Source: Spirochaetota bacterium (GTDB lineage Bacteria > Spirochaetota > Leptospiria > Turneriellales > Turneriellaceae). Taken from it: a stretch of DNA of 8,257 bases. The translations under genes were made by a program, and so were the position numbers. Positions 1 to 5,440 of the stretch are shown in pieces; position 1 is the stretch's first letter; every line of letters begins with the position of its first letter. Below the pieces are notes generated by a model, which was not told the DNA's origin, searched no databases, and saw only the letters and a list, made by a program, of their open reading frames with translations. Where the stretch lies: NCBI GenBank assembly GCA_963205035.1, contig CAUJII010000171.1, positions 1 to 8,257 of the forward strand, given 5' to 3'.

Positions 1-1109
1 GGATAGATAATTTTTTGTGTGTTGAAATCAATGGGCTTTATGTCGGCTAAGTTCTCCGCAATCGTTTTTCCTGTGACAGTCAAACAGTCACCGTGGAGCA
101 TTTTCTTGTCGAGCAAATACCGCATAACTGCCGGTATACCTCCTTGTATATGTAAATCCTCCATGAGGTATTTACCACTCGGCTTGAAGTCTGCCAAGAG
201 CGGCGTCTTGTTACTGAACGCCTGCACGTCGTCTTGAGTGAAAGGTATGCCGACGCTTTTTGCCATCGCTATGAGATGCAAGACCGCGTTCGTCGATCCA
301 CCCAAGACAATAACGAGCGTTATCGCATTTTCAAACGCCTTACGCGTCATGATGTCGCGGGGTTTAATATCACGCTCTAAAAGAAGACGCATCGCTCGGC
401 CTGCCGCCACGCACTCTTCGAGCTTCTCTTTGCTCGTCGCAGGGTTCGACGCCGAATACGGCAAACTCATCCCCATCGCTTCGATGGCTGACGCCATCGT
501 GTTCGCGGTGTACATCCCACCGCATGCGCCGGCTCCGGGGCACGAGTGGCACACAACACCTTTGTAGTCTTCGGCTGAAATATTCCCCGCCAATTTATGC
601 CCCAACGCTTCAAACGCGGAGACAATATTTAGGTCTTCTCCTTTATAGTGGCCCGGGGCGATCGTGCCTCCATAGACCATGAGAGCGGGGCGGTTGAGGC
701 GTCCCATCGCGATGAGAGAGCCCGGCATGTTTTTATCGCAACCCGGCAGTGCAATGAGGCCGTCGTAGTACTGCGCCCCACAAACAGTCTCGATCGAGTC
801 GGCGATGACGTCCCGGCTCACGAGAGAAAAACGCATTCCGTCGGTTCCGTTGGCCATCCCATCGCTCACGCCTATCGTGTGAAAAATGAGTCCTAAGAGA
901 TCGGCGTCGGCGACGCCCTTCTTGACGAGCTTTGCGAGGTCGTTCAAGTGCATGTTGCACGTATTTCCTTCGTACCCCATGCTCACAATACCCACCTGCG
1001 CTTTTTTGAAATCTTCTTCGGAGAAGCCGATGCCGTAGTACATCGCCTGTGCGCCGGGCTGTGTCGGGTCTTGCGTTAAATTCTTGCTAAATTTATTAAG
1101 CTCGCTCAT
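1..1109 (-). CDS. ilvD: dihydroxy-acid dehydratase, N-terminal two thirds (runs off the left edge)
   Basis: Dehydrates 2,3-dihydroxy-3-methylbutanoate and its isoleucine-pathway homologue to the 2-keto acids; cytosolic, in valine, isoleucine and pantothenate synthesis. I translated this strand from the ATG at 1109-1107 and read 369 codons without a stop to the edge. Family marks: GNTCNMH near residue 48 (Cys51), GCDKNMPG at 123-130 (Cys124 and Lys126, the lysine carbamylated in known structures), and GACGGMYTANTM around 194-205 (Cys196). The three cysteines match the iron-sulphur cluster ligands of the family, and the VSDGMANGTDGMR stretch near 81-93 matches its Mg-site region. Full-length relatives are about 560 residues, so about 190 residues lie outside the window. 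No clear Shine-Dalgarno precedes the ATG. It is divergent from cdd across 58 bases, with no room for a leader-peptide attenuator. No missing residue or frameshift is seen in the part present. Confidence 0.96.
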   Translation of the reverse strand, partial: MSELNKFSKNLTQDPTQPGAQAMYYGIGFSEEDFKKAQVGIVSMGYEGNTCNMHLNDLAKLVKKGVADADLLGLIFHTIGVSDGMANGTDGMRFSLVSRDVIADSIETVCGAQYYDGLIALPGCDKNMPGSLIAMGRLNRPALMVYGGTIAPGHYKGEDLNIVSAFEALGHKLAGNISAEDYKGVVCHSCPGAGACGGMYTANTMASAIEAMGMSLPYSASNPATSKEKLEECVAAGRAMRLLLERDIKPRDIMTRKAFENAITLVIVLGGSTNAVLHLIAMAKSVGIPFTQDDVQAFSNKTPLLADFKPSGKYLMEDLHIQGGIPAVMRYLLDKKMLHGDCLTVTGKTIAENLADIKPIDFNTQKIIY

Positions 1110-1167
1110 GCTATTCGCCAAGTAAGAATCTTCTTTGCGACGACAAGCGTTATCCGGTTTTGCATCT

Positions 1168-1578
1168 ATGAAGTTTAACGAGGCGCTCATCGCCACGCTG
1201 CGCGAAGAAGCGCTCAAAGCCTCCAAGCAAGCTTATGCACCTTACTCGAAGCTGCACGTCGGGGCAGCACTCTTAGCCAACGACGGCAACATCTACCGAG
1301 GAGCAAACGTCGAAAACGCGTCCTATGGACTCACACTCTGCGCCGAGCGCGCTGCAGTCGCTGCCGCACTGCAAGCGATTTCTCAAAACAGAGAAAATCT
1401 AGTCGAAGCTATTTATATTGTCAACACGAAGCTGCCGGCTATTCCTCCTTGTGGAGCGTGCAGACAGGTGCTCTATGAATTTGGCCATGGTGGAATTATT
1501 TTTTTCGACGGTCAAGACGGCGTAAAAAAAAGTTCAATCGAAAAACTCCTACCCGAGGCTTTTCGTCTGAACGTCTAA
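1168..1578 (+). CDS. cdd: cytidine deaminase (small homotetrameric type)
   Basis: Hydrolytically deaminates cytidine and deoxycytidine to uridine and deoxyuridine in cytosolic pyrimidine salvage. The 136-residue protein has the length of the Bacillus-type single-domain enzyme. Visible motifs: AYAPYSKLHVGAAL (residues 22-35), ENASYGLTLCAER (49-61, zinc ligand Cys58 and catalytic Glu60) and PPCGACRQ (93-100, zinc ligands Cys95 and Cys98), with the usual LLPEAF near the end. An in-frame TTG at 1135 would add 11 residues. I prefer ATG 1168 because the distance to AYAPYSK then fits the family better. Neither start has a convincing Shine-Dalgarno. The gene is divergent from ilvD, and its TAA (1576-1578) overlaps the TAG of the convergent hydrolase gene. 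Confidence 0.95.
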   Translation: MKFNEALIATLREEALKASKQAYAPYSKLHVGAALLANDGNIYRGANVENASYGLTLCAERAAVAAALQAISQNRENLVEAIYIVNTKLPAIPPCGACRQVLYEFGHGGIIFFDGQDGVKKSSIEKLLPEAFRLNV

Positions 1579-2474
1579 AGCCGCGCTACGTCGAACCAAA
1601 ATTTCTTGAGAGGGTCGCTCGCCTCTTCTATTCGGCTGCCCAAGTGGAAGAGCATCTCAAAGTGCGAGGGCTTCGAGTCAATAAACCTTTCGATGGGTGC
1701 TCCCCCCTTTCGCATGAGACCAAAATTGCGGCATGTGTCTTTGATATACGGCAAATCGCGATCGGCACACAAGAGTAAGACTGGCATGCGCGTTTGAGGA
1801 AGCCACGTCTTGGGTGCAAACGCCTCTGCTTCTGAAAGTGCCATCGCCTGCGTAATGGCATGCATTTGAAGAGGTGCAATTTGTGCGGCGTTTTCTTTCA
1901 GAGATAAGATGGGAGAAACCAGTGTCAGACTCTTGAGCGATTGTAAATCCACCGCAGCGAGAAGAAGAGCACCCGATTGCAACGCCATAACGTGTATCTT
2001 CTTTGCATCGAAACGGTAGCGCTGTGCAAGCGTAGAAACGTCTTTCACGAATGCGGCAAAATTTTTCGCTTGCGCTTCGAGCGAGAGAGCTACGAGCGAT
2101 TTTTTCGAGTAGAAAGGACGCGTCACCACGCCGGGATAGTGAGGTAGTTGCAACACCGCGACGACGAACCCTTGCCGCACGCCCAGCCCACCTAAGAACG
2201 CGTAGTTCTTTTTGTTGCCGCCTTGCAAGAAGCCGCCGTGCACGACGATGAGTAACGGCCGCACTGCTTGATTCGCCTCTGCCGTGTAGAAATCCGCCGT
2301 CGCAGAACCTACTTCGATGTCGCGGTGGATTTGAGACTGTGGCAACCCCGTAGTCACAGGCCGGAATCTCTTATGAGACGCTTCTTCCAAAATCGAATTC
2401 ACATTCTCAAAAATATAAGCTGCAACAACCGCAGTGAGCAAGACTAAACCCAGCAAGACATATTTCCCTTTCAT
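1575..2474 (-). CDS. membrane-anchored alpha/beta-hydrolase-like protein with altered nucleophile elbow
   Basis: A 299-residue protein with an N-terminal hydrophobic segment (about residues 5-22, one lysine pair before it) that looks like an uncleaved anchor or signal peptide, placing the domain outside the inner membrane. The rest resembles carboxylesterase-type alpha/beta hydrolases: LLIVVHGGF at 74-82 is the oxyanion-hole HGG (79-81), VLLLCADRD ends in a candidate catalytic Asp240, and KPSHFEM gives a candidate His271. The position expected for G-x-S-x-G reads A-L-Q-S-G (164-168), so glutamine sits where the nucleophile should be and the serine is shifted by one. Either the protein is catalytically dead or it uses a noncanonical elbow. 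Its ATG overlaps the prmC TGA by 4 bases (ATGA), implying translational coupling. The substrate is unknown. The fold call is fairly firm, activity is not. Confidence 0.72.
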   Translation of the reverse strand: MKGKYVLLGLVLLTAVVAAYIFENVNSILEEASHKRFRPVTTGLPQSQIHRDIEVGSATADFYTAEANQAVRPLLIVVHGGFLQGGNKKNYAFLGGLGVRQGFVVAVLQLPHYPGVVTRPFYSKKSLVALSLEAQAKNFAAFVKDVSTLAQRYRFDAKKIHVMALQSGALLLAAVDLQSLKSLTLVSPILSLKENAAQIAPLQMHAITQAMALSEAEAFAPKTWLPQTRMPVLLLCADRDLPYIKDTCRNFGLMRKGGAPIERFIDSKPSHFEMLFHLGSRIEEASDPLKKFWFDVARL

Positions 2475-3328
2475 GGTTTTCTCGCAAAAACAAAGTGAGG
2501 ACGTGCGGCCAAGTCATTCTGGATTTCAACATCGATAAACCCGACCGCGTTTGCCCAGGCTGCTGCGTCTTGACTTTTTGCAGGATGTGTTTCTAACGCG
2601 AAAAGTCCACCGGTGTCCAGCGAGCGAAAGGCGAGAGCAAGAAGCGCACGGTGCTCCTTTTCAAAATTTTCTGCGACGAGAGCCGCGCGCGGTTCAAACG
2701 AGCGCACCGAATGCTCTAAGTTTGAAAATTCTTCGGTAAGAACATACGGTGGATTACTCACGAAAATCTGTACCTTGTCAGGGAGGGATAATTCCGGCAA
2801 CGTAAAGTCACCCTCAACGCACAGAACTTCGGTTTCTGATTCGGAAAGGAGAGCCGCCGCATTTTTTTGCGCCATGGCCAGTGCTGGCTTTGAAATATCG
2901 AGAAATGTCAGCGCGTTCGCGTGAGTTTCCAACGCCAACGTAATGCCGATGCAACCGCTCCCCGCACCTGCATCGGCAATGGAAAACGCGCTCTGTTTCT
3001 TCTTTAATATGTGCTCGACTAACTCCTCGGTTTCCGGGCGGGGGATAAGGACCGCAGGAGACACCGCAAAAGAACGGCCAAAAAAATCGTGTGTCTCCAA
3101 AATATACGCCGTGGGTTCGCGCTGCGCCTTCCGCTTGAGTGCCGCACGCAGGGGGACTAACTCCGCCTCGCTGAGCGGTCGGTCGCTTTGAGTAAAAAGA
3201 TCAATACGCCGTAGCCTCAAAAAATGCGCAAAGATGAGTTGCGCTTCGAGACGCGGCGAAGGGATTTCCTTAGAGGCCAAAAACTCTTCGGCCTTGCGCA
3301 AAATTTCAAGAAGGGTTTGTGGCACCAA
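2471..3328 (-). CDS. prmC: release factor glutamine methyltransferase (PrmC/HemK family)
   Basis: N5-methylates the GGQ glutamine of peptide-chain release factors using S-adenosylmethionine; cytosolic. The 285 residues match the family length. The N-terminal helical domain (about 1-75) includes IPSPRLEAQLIFAH (22-35). REPTAYIL (70-77) and VLIPRPETEEL (93-103) are typical PrmC blocks. The Rossmann methyltransferase domain has the SAM-binding loop DAGAGSGCIGI (119-129) and the hallmark NPPY (192-195) that binds the substrate glutamine, followed by FEPRAAL. Start: the frame is closed upstream by TGA and contains no ATG, so initiation is at TTG 3328 or the adjoining GTG 3325, neither with a Shine-Dalgarno. 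The common partner prfA is not beside it; the coupled neighbour is the hydrolase-like gene. Confidence 0.93.
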   Translation of the reverse strand: MVPQTLLEILRKAEEFLASKEIPSPRLEAQLIFAHFLRLRRIDLFTQSDRPLSEAELVPLRAALKRKAQREPTAYILETHDFFGRSFAVSPAVLIPRPETEELVEHILKKKQSAFSIADAGAGSGCIGITLALETHANALTFLDISKPALAMAQKNAAALLSESETEVLCVEGDFTLPELSLPDKVQIFVSNPPYVLTEEFSNLEHSVRSFEPRAALVAENFEKEHRALLALAFRSLDTGGLFALETHPAKSQDAAAWANAVGFIDVEIQNDLAARPHFVFARKP

Positions 3329-3337
3329 TGAGGAGAC

Positions 3338-3365
3338 ATAATTGCATCAAGGCGTAGCGAGTAAA
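3338..3365 (-). promoter_or_regulatory. possible prmC promoter
   Basis: On the minus strand, TTTACT (3365-3360) and AATTAT (3343-3338) are separated by 16 bases; each matches four of six sigma70 consensus positions. Transcription would begin near 3331, only a few bases before the TTG/GTG start. The -35 overlaps the left arm of the inverted repeat at 3361-3398. This is a weak consensus match read by eye. Confidence 0.3.
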
Positions 3366-3398
3366 CGCCGATTGTAAAAGAGCACGAGGGGCGTTTAC
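3361..3398. repeat. perfect 9-base inverted repeat in the prmC / M23 divergent region
   Basis: GTAAACGCC (3361-3369) and GGCGTTTAC (3390-3398) are exact reverse complements with 20 bases between them, so the centres lie 29 bases apart, close to three helical turns. The repeat sits midway between two divergent genes and touches the proposed prmC -35. It could be an operator bound by a dimeric or tetrameric regulator, or a cruciform/hairpin. No gene reads into it from either side, so a terminator role is unlikely. Confidence 0.55.
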
Positions 3399-3431
3399 GG
3401 TGTTTTTATTCCCCTTGGCCAACGCTTAACT

Positions 3432-4301
3432 ATGCCCACTGTGCGTACTACTACCCTACTTTTTGTCCTAATTCTTTCATACGCCTTGAGCGCTACTCAA
3501 ACGCGCACGTATATTCAAACGCTCGCTTATAGCGACCCTGAGATAAAAAAAATACGCGTCGAGGTTTCGCAAAATCTGCGCCTCATCGCCGATGGGCGCA
3601 CTCCCACCATCAAATGGCGGCGGTATAAGCTACGAAAAAAAGATAATTTTTTTCAAGTGATGGCGCGCACTTCTCTCAACCACGACACGCTTTCAAGCGT
3701 CAACCGTCTTGCCTCGCTTTGGGATACCGCTGCAGGAGACGACTGGCTTGTCCCCAACGTGCGTGGGATTGCCGTCTATGGCGTGCGCAAAAAAATCGCC
3801 GCGCAATTCAATCGATCCACCGAAGATTTGACGGCAGTTCCCGGCGCGCAAAATCTCTGGTTTATTACAGGACTCCACTTTGAAGATAGTGAAAAAGAGT
3901 TTTTTTCGCTTAAGGCATTTATTCGCCCGGTTGTCGGCAAACTGACATCAGCGTTTGGCGTGCGCAAAGACCCGTTCACAGAAAAACACCGCTTCCATCG
4001 CGGCATCGACATTGGCGTTCCCGTCGGAACTCCCGTCGTCGCATCGGCTTCGGGCAAAGTTGTTTTTGTCGGCAAACGCGGAGGCTATGGCAAGGCCGTT
4101 GTCATCGAACACCGCAACGGCTACCAAACTCTCTATGGGCACCTTAGCCGCTACCACGTCAAAAAAGGCGCGCAGGTAAAGCAAGGCCAGAAGATTGCGT
4201 CTTCGGGGATGACCGGCCGCGCCACCGGCCCGCACGTACATTTCGAGGTACGCCGCCAAGGCCATGCCGAAAGACCCAATTTTCACCTGACGAAGATTTA
4301 G
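3432..4301 (+). CDS. secreted M23 (LytM-type) peptidoglycan endopeptidase with LysM-like domain
   Basis: A 289-residue periplasmic zinc endopeptidase predicted to cut peptide cross-bridges in murein. A signal peptide covers about residues 1-21 (MPTVRTTT, then a hydrophobic core ending in ALSA). Residues 65-110 (starting YKLRKKDNFFQVM and ending WLVPN) look like a divergent LysM wall-binding domain. The M23 core runs from about 168 to 276: GKLTSAFGVR, then HRGIDIG with ligands His189 and Asp193, YGHLS with His237, and GPHVHFEV with His268 and His270. All metal and catalytic residues are present, so it should be an active enzyme rather than an EnvC/NlpD-type activator. It starts at ATG 3432 and no Shine-Dalgarno is visible. 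The divergent inverted repeat at 3361-3398 may regulate it. The style of the LysM-like segment recalls spirochaete M23 proteins, from memory only. Confidence 0.9.
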   Translation: MPTVRTTTLLFVLILSYALSATQTRTYIQTLAYSDPEIKKIRVEVSQNLRLIADGRTPTIKWRRYKLRKKDNFFQVMARTSLNHDTLSSVNRLASLWDTAAGDDWLVPNVRGIAVYGVRKKIAAQFNRSTEDLTAVPGAQNLWFITGLHFEDSEKEFFSLKAFIRPVVGKLTSAFGVRKDPFTEKHRFHRGIDIGVPVGTPVVASASGKVVFVGKRGGYGKAVVIEHRNGYQTLYGHLSRYHVKKGAQVKQGQKIASSGMTGRATGPHVHFEVRRQGHAERPNFHLTKI

Positions 4302-4348
4302 ATTTGGTACAAGGAACTAGATCCCAAAATACGAAATTGAATCGAATG

Positions 4349-4361
4349 GAATAGTTAGTCG
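4349..4361 (-). repeat. 13-base repeat, copy 1 (inverted relative to copies 2 and 3)
   Basis: GAATAGTTAGTCG on the plus strand is the exact reverse complement of the copies at 4764-4776 and 4800-4812. It lies 11 bases upstream of the DUF486 start codon, just before the ribosome-binding site, so it would be in that gene's 5' leader. Confidence 0.8.
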
Positions 4362-4372
4362 GAAAAGGATTC

Positions 4373-4750
4373 ATGCTGAAACACGGTGCCACAGCGATTG
4401 CCCTCTTAGTACTATCCAACGTTTTCATGACGCTCGCATGGTATGGGCACCTCCAACTGCATAAGAGTGCCCGCTGGTCCACGCTACCCCTCTACGCTAT
4501 CATCTTGCTGAGTTGGCTCGTTGCGCTCGCCGAATATGCTCTGCAGGTGCCGGCCAACTGCATCGGTAGCGAAAATTACGGCGGCCCATTCAATCTGTTC
4601 GAGCTCAAGATGATCCAGGAGGCTGTCTCGCTCGTCGTATTTACGGTTTTTGCCGTTTGGGTCTTCAAAGGTGAAACATTGCGGTGGAATTATATTGTCG
4701 GTTTCGTGTTCTTGATGCTGGCTGTCTTCTTTATTTTCAAGAAATGGTAA
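4373..4750 (+). CDS. DUF486 family small membrane protein (DMT-like, four helices)
   Basis: A 125-residue integral inner-membrane protein. Four hydrophobic segments are visible at about 5-24, 37-58, 83-99 and 105-122, the layout of small drug/metabolite-transporter-like proteins. The block EYALQVPANCIG (54-65), then GGPFNLFELKMIQEAVSLVVF (split across 70-90) and the GETLRWNYIVGF segment (100-111) are characteristic of DUF486 (PF04342). The family block usually reads PANRIG as I recall it; here Cys63 replaces the arginine. The substrate is not known for the family. The start ATG 4373 has an AAGGA (4365-4369) ribosome-binding site at short spacing. The gene is bracketed by an inverted 13-base repeat before it and two copies after it, suggesting it may have arrived or moved as a small module. 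Confidence 0.85.
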   Translation: MLKHGATAIALLVLSNVFMTLAWYGHLQLHKSARWSTLPLYAIILLSWLVALAEYALQVPANCIGSENYGGPFNLFELKMIQEAVSLVVFTVFAVWVFKGETLRWNYIVGFVFLMLAVFFIFKKW

Positions 4751-4763
4751 ACACAAGGCACAG

Positions 4764-4776
4764 CGACTAACTATTC
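4764..4776 (+). repeat. 13-base repeat, copy 2
   Basis: CGACTAACTATTC starts 14 bases after the DUF486 stop codon. It is identical to copy 3 in direct orientation, at 36-base spacing, and inverted relative to copy 1 upstream of the gene. Confidence 0.8.
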
Positions 4777-4779
4777 GAG

Positions 4780-4793
4780 TCTCAATGTTGAGA
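4780..4793. repeat. short palindrome between repeat copies 2 and 3
   Basis: TCTCAATGTTGAGA has six-base complementary arms around a two-base centre and sits midway between the tandem copies. No T-run follows directly, so it is a poor terminator candidate; it may belong to the repeat unit. Confidence 0.4.
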
Positions 4794-4799
4794 GGATGT

Positions 4800-4812
4800 C
4801 GACTAACTATTC
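4800..4812 (+). repeat. 13-base repeat, copy 3
   Basis: CGACTAACTATTC, exact match to copy 2. The flanking bases differ between the copies, so the shared unit is limited to these 13 bases. Confidence 0.8.
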
Positions 4813-4838
4813 AACCTCCGATTTTACCCCACCAATCC

Positions 4839-4895
4839 AAAAAACAGATTTTTTTTTCAAAATTTGTATTTTTTTCCAAAAATGTGAGAAAAAAA
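4839..4895 (+). promoter_or_regulatory. phased A/T tracts, probable curved DNA or UP-like element
   Basis: Six homopolymeric A or T tracts occur at 4839-4844 (A6), 4849-4857 (T9), 4859-4865 (A4T3), 4869-4875 (T7), 4878-4882 (A5) and 4889-4895 (A7). Their centres are 8 to 12 bases apart, averaging about 10, i.e. one helical turn, which is the arrangement that gives intrinsic curvature. They lie immediately upstream of a promoter-like segment for the gene at 4968, where AT-rich DNA commonly boosts RNA polymerase binding. Confidence 0.5.
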
Positions 4896-4908
4896 CACGG
4901 TTTCTGGG

Positions 4909-4921
4909 TATTTAATATATA
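4909..4921 (+). promoter_or_regulatory. candidate -10 region for the gene at 4968
   Basis: TATTTAATATATA contains several overlapping TATAAT-like hexamers (for example TAATAT at 4913-4918). No good TTGACA lies at the right distance upstream; the A/T tracts occupy that place. The predicted start of transcription, about 4922-4928, falls at the base of the leader hairpin. Confidence 0.35.
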
Positions 4922-4956
4922 GAGGCCCTGTTCAGAAAAAACAGAAACAGCCCCTC
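4922..4956 (+). promoter_or_regulatory. leader hairpin abutting the Shine-Dalgarno
   Basis: GAGGCCCTGTT (4922-4932) pairs with AACAGCCCCTC (4946-4956) except for a central CC/CC internal loop, around a 13-base A-rich loop. A second AACAG at 4940-4944 offers an alternative, shorter pairing for CTGTT. The stem ends exactly one base before AAGGAG (4957-4962), the ribosome-binding site of the next gene, so folding could affect transcript stability or ribosome access. Confidence 0.4.
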
Positions 4957-4967
4957 AAGGAGAATAC

Positions 4968-5420
4968 ATGAACAAACCACCTTTAGTTACGAGTGTCAGC
5001 CTTCCAAAGGAGCACGCCAAATTGTGGCGCAAAGAACGCATGGAAATCATGCGGTTTTGCGCTCGGTACTTGCGGATTCAAATGCGCTACAAGATACGGC
5101 GTGAGGTAACACGTCTGTACAATCGACGGGCGAAGTCAGAGTTCACGATTGTGACGACTCGGTTTAAGGGCGAAGAGTACGATAAACTGCATTGCGTCGC
5201 TGCTACATTGCGTGTGAGTGTATCATTGTTAATTTACGGGCTCATTAAGCTCTGGCAAAAACCCACTCGTCGAGCAATGCAACGCTTCTTTGCGATTAAC
5301 TACGCGGGCATTACGCCCATTTGGAATCGAACCGCTGGATTTCTAAGAGAAAGGCTTGTTTTTTCGCGGATTGACCCACCAATAAAGCCACCTCCGACAA
5401 AAACACTCTCCACGACCTAA
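4968..5420 (+). CDS. small basic protein with probable ribbon-helix-helix core, DUF1564-like
   Basis: A 150-residue, strongly basic protein, not recognised with certainty. Residues 59-98 fit a ribbon-helix-helix fold: a short strand (FTIVTTRFKG, 59-68), a helix from EEYDKLH to about LRV, a turn, then a second helix from SVSLLIY to KLWQK. That fold binds DNA as a dimer through the strand, so a transcriptional regulator is plausible. The arginine/lysine-rich front half (14-55) and the placing of the strand recall DUF1564 proteins of Leptospira; this comparison is from memory. The tail (136-150) is proline- and threonine-rich and probably disordered. Start: ATG 4968 with a strong AAGGAG (4957-4962) five bases upstream. 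It has its own promoter-like region and leader hairpin, and ends 20 bases from the convergent lipoprotein gene. No toxin partner is adjacent. Confidence 0.65.
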   Translation: MNKPPLVTSVSLPKEHAKLWRKERMEIMRFCARYLRIQMRYKIRREVTRLYNRRAKSEFTIVTTRFKGEEYDKLHCVAATLRVSVSLLIYGLIKLWQKPTRRAMQRFFAINYAGITPIWNRTAGFLRERLVFSRIDPPIKPPPTKTLSTT

Positions 5421-5440
5421 TCCGAGTCAACGAAGCGGCG

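Noticed and set aside
238..567. A 109-codon plus-strand open frame.
   Set aside because: It is antisense to ilvD, whose minus-strand frame carries all the family motifs.
1135..1167. TTG start for cdd.
   Set aside because: It adds 11 residues that are not typical of the family and has no ribosome-binding site; ATG 1168 gives the usual length.
3014..3163. Further copies of the 13-base repeat inside prmC (CGACTAACT near 3014, GACTAACT near 3154).
   Set aside because: Only 8-9 bases match, and both lie in well-conserved coding sequence (codons for E-L-V), so chance is a sufficient explanation.
4349..4812. The repeats as integron attC sites, since GTTAGTC before the gene and GACTAAC after it resemble core sites.
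   Set aside because: An attC needs R'' and R' in inverted orientation after the gene. Here the two downstream copies are direct repeats, no GTTRRRY follows within 150 bases, and position 2 of GACTAAC breaks the RYYYAAC consensus. No integrase is present in the window.
4780..4857. Palindrome plus downstream T9 as a terminator for the DUF486 gene.
   Set aside because: The T-run is more than 50 bases from the short stem, so it does not form an intrinsic terminator.
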